Assembly: GCA_023228295.1 (NCBI GenBank)
Contig: JALOBP010000027.1
Span: 1 to 33,561, forward strand
Direction of reading: 5' to 3'
DNA: 33,561 nucleotides
Source of the DNA: Methanoregula sp.
Lineage (GTDB): Archaea; Halobacteriota; Methanomicrobia; Methanomicrobiales; Methanospirillaceae
The stretch's first letter is position 1. Every line of letters begins with the position of its first letter. A program made the translations under genes and the position numbers. Of the stretch, positions 32,459 to 33,561 are shown piece after piece. A model generated the notes under the pieces. It did no database searches. It saw nothing but the letters and a program-made list of their open reading frames with translations, and was not told the origin of the DNA.

Positions 32459-33405
32459 GGGATGATCCGCCCCCTCCCGTATCGCAGGAATATTTCGATG
32501 AGGATGAGGATGAGTGCGCCGGCAATGGACCAGTCCCCTATACGAGTCTCTTCCGGTTCGCGGACAATCTCGCTGGTCAGCCCGGTATATATCTCTGACA
32601 ATGTCCTCCCGTCTACAGATTTAAAGTACCTGCCCCCGGTCTTTTCAGCAACTGACCGGAGTGTGGCTTCGTCAAGTTCCGCGTACTGGGGGTTACCCAG
32701 CCAGTCGTACCCGATCACGGTCGGTTGCTCCGATCCCAGCCCCACCGTGAAAACCTGGATATTAGCGTTCTTTGCCGCCGCGACCGCTTCGTCGACGGTG
32801 ACCATGCCGGTATTATTCACACCATCAGAAAGCAGGATCACGATGCTCTTTTTATTCGGGATCGACTTGGCCATGTCGATTGCGAGCGTGAGGCCATCTC
32901 CGATGGCGGTCTGTCCGGGTTTAGGGGTTATGGCCGCAAGTTTCTGCCGGACCCGGTCCTTGTCGGGGCTCAGGTAAGCTGCGGTTGTTGCGCCTGACTC
33001 GAAGATCACCACGCCGGCGTTATCGGTTGGTTCGAGGTTTTTAATCAGCAAGTCTGCCGCATTTTTGGCGGCTTCGAGCCGGGTGGGCTGGTAGTCGCTG
33101 GCCTGCATGCTCCCTGAATCGTCAATGACCAGAACAACATTTACTCCGACTTTTTCCTGTTCGAGTGAGATGTGTGGGTCGGCAAGGCCTATAAACAATA
33201 ATCCGATGGCAGCAAGTGTGATTGCAAACATCATGTGGATACGACGGGTCTTCGGTTTATCTCCGAGTGCGGATTTTACAAGTGCAATCCGGGAAAATGT
33301 GAGCGCGTCCAGTTTTTTTTTCCGGATCACGAAATAATAGGCTGCCGTAAGGATCGGTATGAGAACCAGTCCCCAGAGCCACACGGGATTATAAAATCCT
33401 GCCAT
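32455..33405 (-). CDS. VWA-domain membrane protein (BatA-like)
   Basis: A 316-residue membrane protein with helices at 8-28 and 57-75 near the N terminus and at about 292-310 at the end. The von Willebrand A domain between them carries an intact metal-binding MIDAS: Asp95, Ser97 and Ser99 in IDDSGSM, Thr166 in GQTAIGDG and Asp194 in LLSDGVNN. This layout matches BatA of the MoxR/DUF58/Bat group, which is thought to help assemble or protect envelope complexes. GGAGGAGG lies just upstream inside the end of the DUF58-like gene, so the genes are coupled. Confidence 0.92.
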   Translation of the reverse strand: MAGFYNPVWLWGLVLIPILTAAYYFVIRKKKLDALTFSRIALVKSALGDKPKTRRIHMMFAITLAAIGLLFIGLADPHISLEQEKVGVNVVLVIDDSGSMQASDYQPTRLEAAKNAADLLIKNLEPTDNAGVVIFESGATTAAYLSPDKDRVRQKLAAITPKPGQTAIGDGLTLAIDMAKSIPNKKSIVILLSDGVNNTGMVTVDEAVAAAKNANIQVFTVGLGSEQPTVIGYDWLGNPQYAELDEATLRSVAEKTGGRYFKSVDGRTLSEIYTGLTSEIVREPEETRIGDWSIAGALILILIEIFLRYGRGRIIP

Positions 33406-33561
33406 GGTTCCTCCTCCGTTTCATGCCACGGAAAAATCGTTGCAACGGGATGTCATAGGGATCGGTTGTCCGGATTGATACGCACCCAATCCCCGCCCGA
33501 AAAAGATCCGCCGTGAGGGTCGTATCTGCATCCTTCGCGAGTGCAGAGTACCGCTCACGGA
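33389..33561 (-). CDS. DUF58-family protein, C-terminal fragment cut by the window edge
   Basis: An open minus-strand frame enters from the right edge and ends with TAA at 33391-33389, overlapping the start of the BatA-like gene by 17 bases. The visible residues read RYSALAKDADTTLTADLFRA, then GCVSIRTTDPYDIPLQRFF, then a basic tail MKRRRNHGRIL. A DUF58 protein is expected before a VWA gene in Bat operons, with a MoxR-type AAA+ ATPase usually further upstream, outside this window. Confidence 0.7.
   Translation of the reverse strand, partial: RERYSALAKDADTTLTADLFRAGIGCVSIRTTDPYDIPLQRFFRGMKRRRNHGRIL

Overview
The window looks like chromosome of a methanogenic archaeon of the order Methanomicrobiales, probably close to Methanoregula. 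This is inference: I cannot search databases. It rests on archaeal TATA-box promoters and T-run terminators, PAS-rich signalling proteins of the type common in that order, polyHAMP methyl-accepting proteins, a small sulfite-reductase-like protein of the kind found in methanogens, and secreted proteins with Thr/Pro-rich linkers. I see no tRNA, rRNA, insertion sequence, CRISPR array or prophage.

Layout. (1) 1-2930: two tandem hairpins at the left edge, an AT-rich leader, then a molybdate/tungstate-type ABC transporter operon modA-modB-modC with a T-run terminator. (2) 2947-3412: a decayed minus-strand remnant of a beta-propeller protein. (3) 3635-6933: a receiver-PAS-PAS protein converging on a soluble histidine kinase that begins with a DNA-binding HTH. 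(4) 7217-14529: two successive chemoreceptor-CheW cassettes with small uncharacterised proteins between and after them, ending in a degenerate receiver protein. (5) 14552-18552: a sulfur/molybdopterin cluster. A TusA-like protein, probably starting at CTG, and a fused triple-DsrE protein are divergent from a small Cys-containing HTH-like protein and MoeA, which converge on a siroheme/Fe-S sulfite-reductase-like protein. (6) 18670-22285: two paralogous single-pass membrane proteins, one expanded by nine 87-bp in-frame repeats. (7) 22594-24538: a UPF0114/YqhA-type membrane protein divergent from hisD. (8) 24539-25075: a non-coding stretch with inverted repeats and a strong hairpin. (9) 25076-26568: a lipoprotein and a secreted protein whose membrane anchor has been put out of frame. 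(10) 26619-30419: a tightly overlapping operon of a GT2 glycosyltransferase, a TPR-winged-helix protein and a DUF2791-like (BrxC/BrxD-like) ATPase. (11) 30561-33561: a small protein and a Bat-type operon (DUF58-like, VWA/BatA-like, BatD-like) running off the right edge.

How the genes may work together. The transporter brings in molybdate or tungstate, and MoeA inserts the metal into molybdopterin. The TusA-DsrE pair could relay persulfide sulfur to cofactor or tRNA thiolation, and the sulfite-reductase-like protein acts on sulfite or a related oxyanion. The chemotaxis genes lack CheA, CheR, CheB, CheY and CheD here, so the receptors and couplers must use kinases encoded elsewhere. The most promising candidates for something undescribed are the fused three-domain DsrE protein with its TusA partner, and the GT2/TPR-wHTH/ATPase operon.
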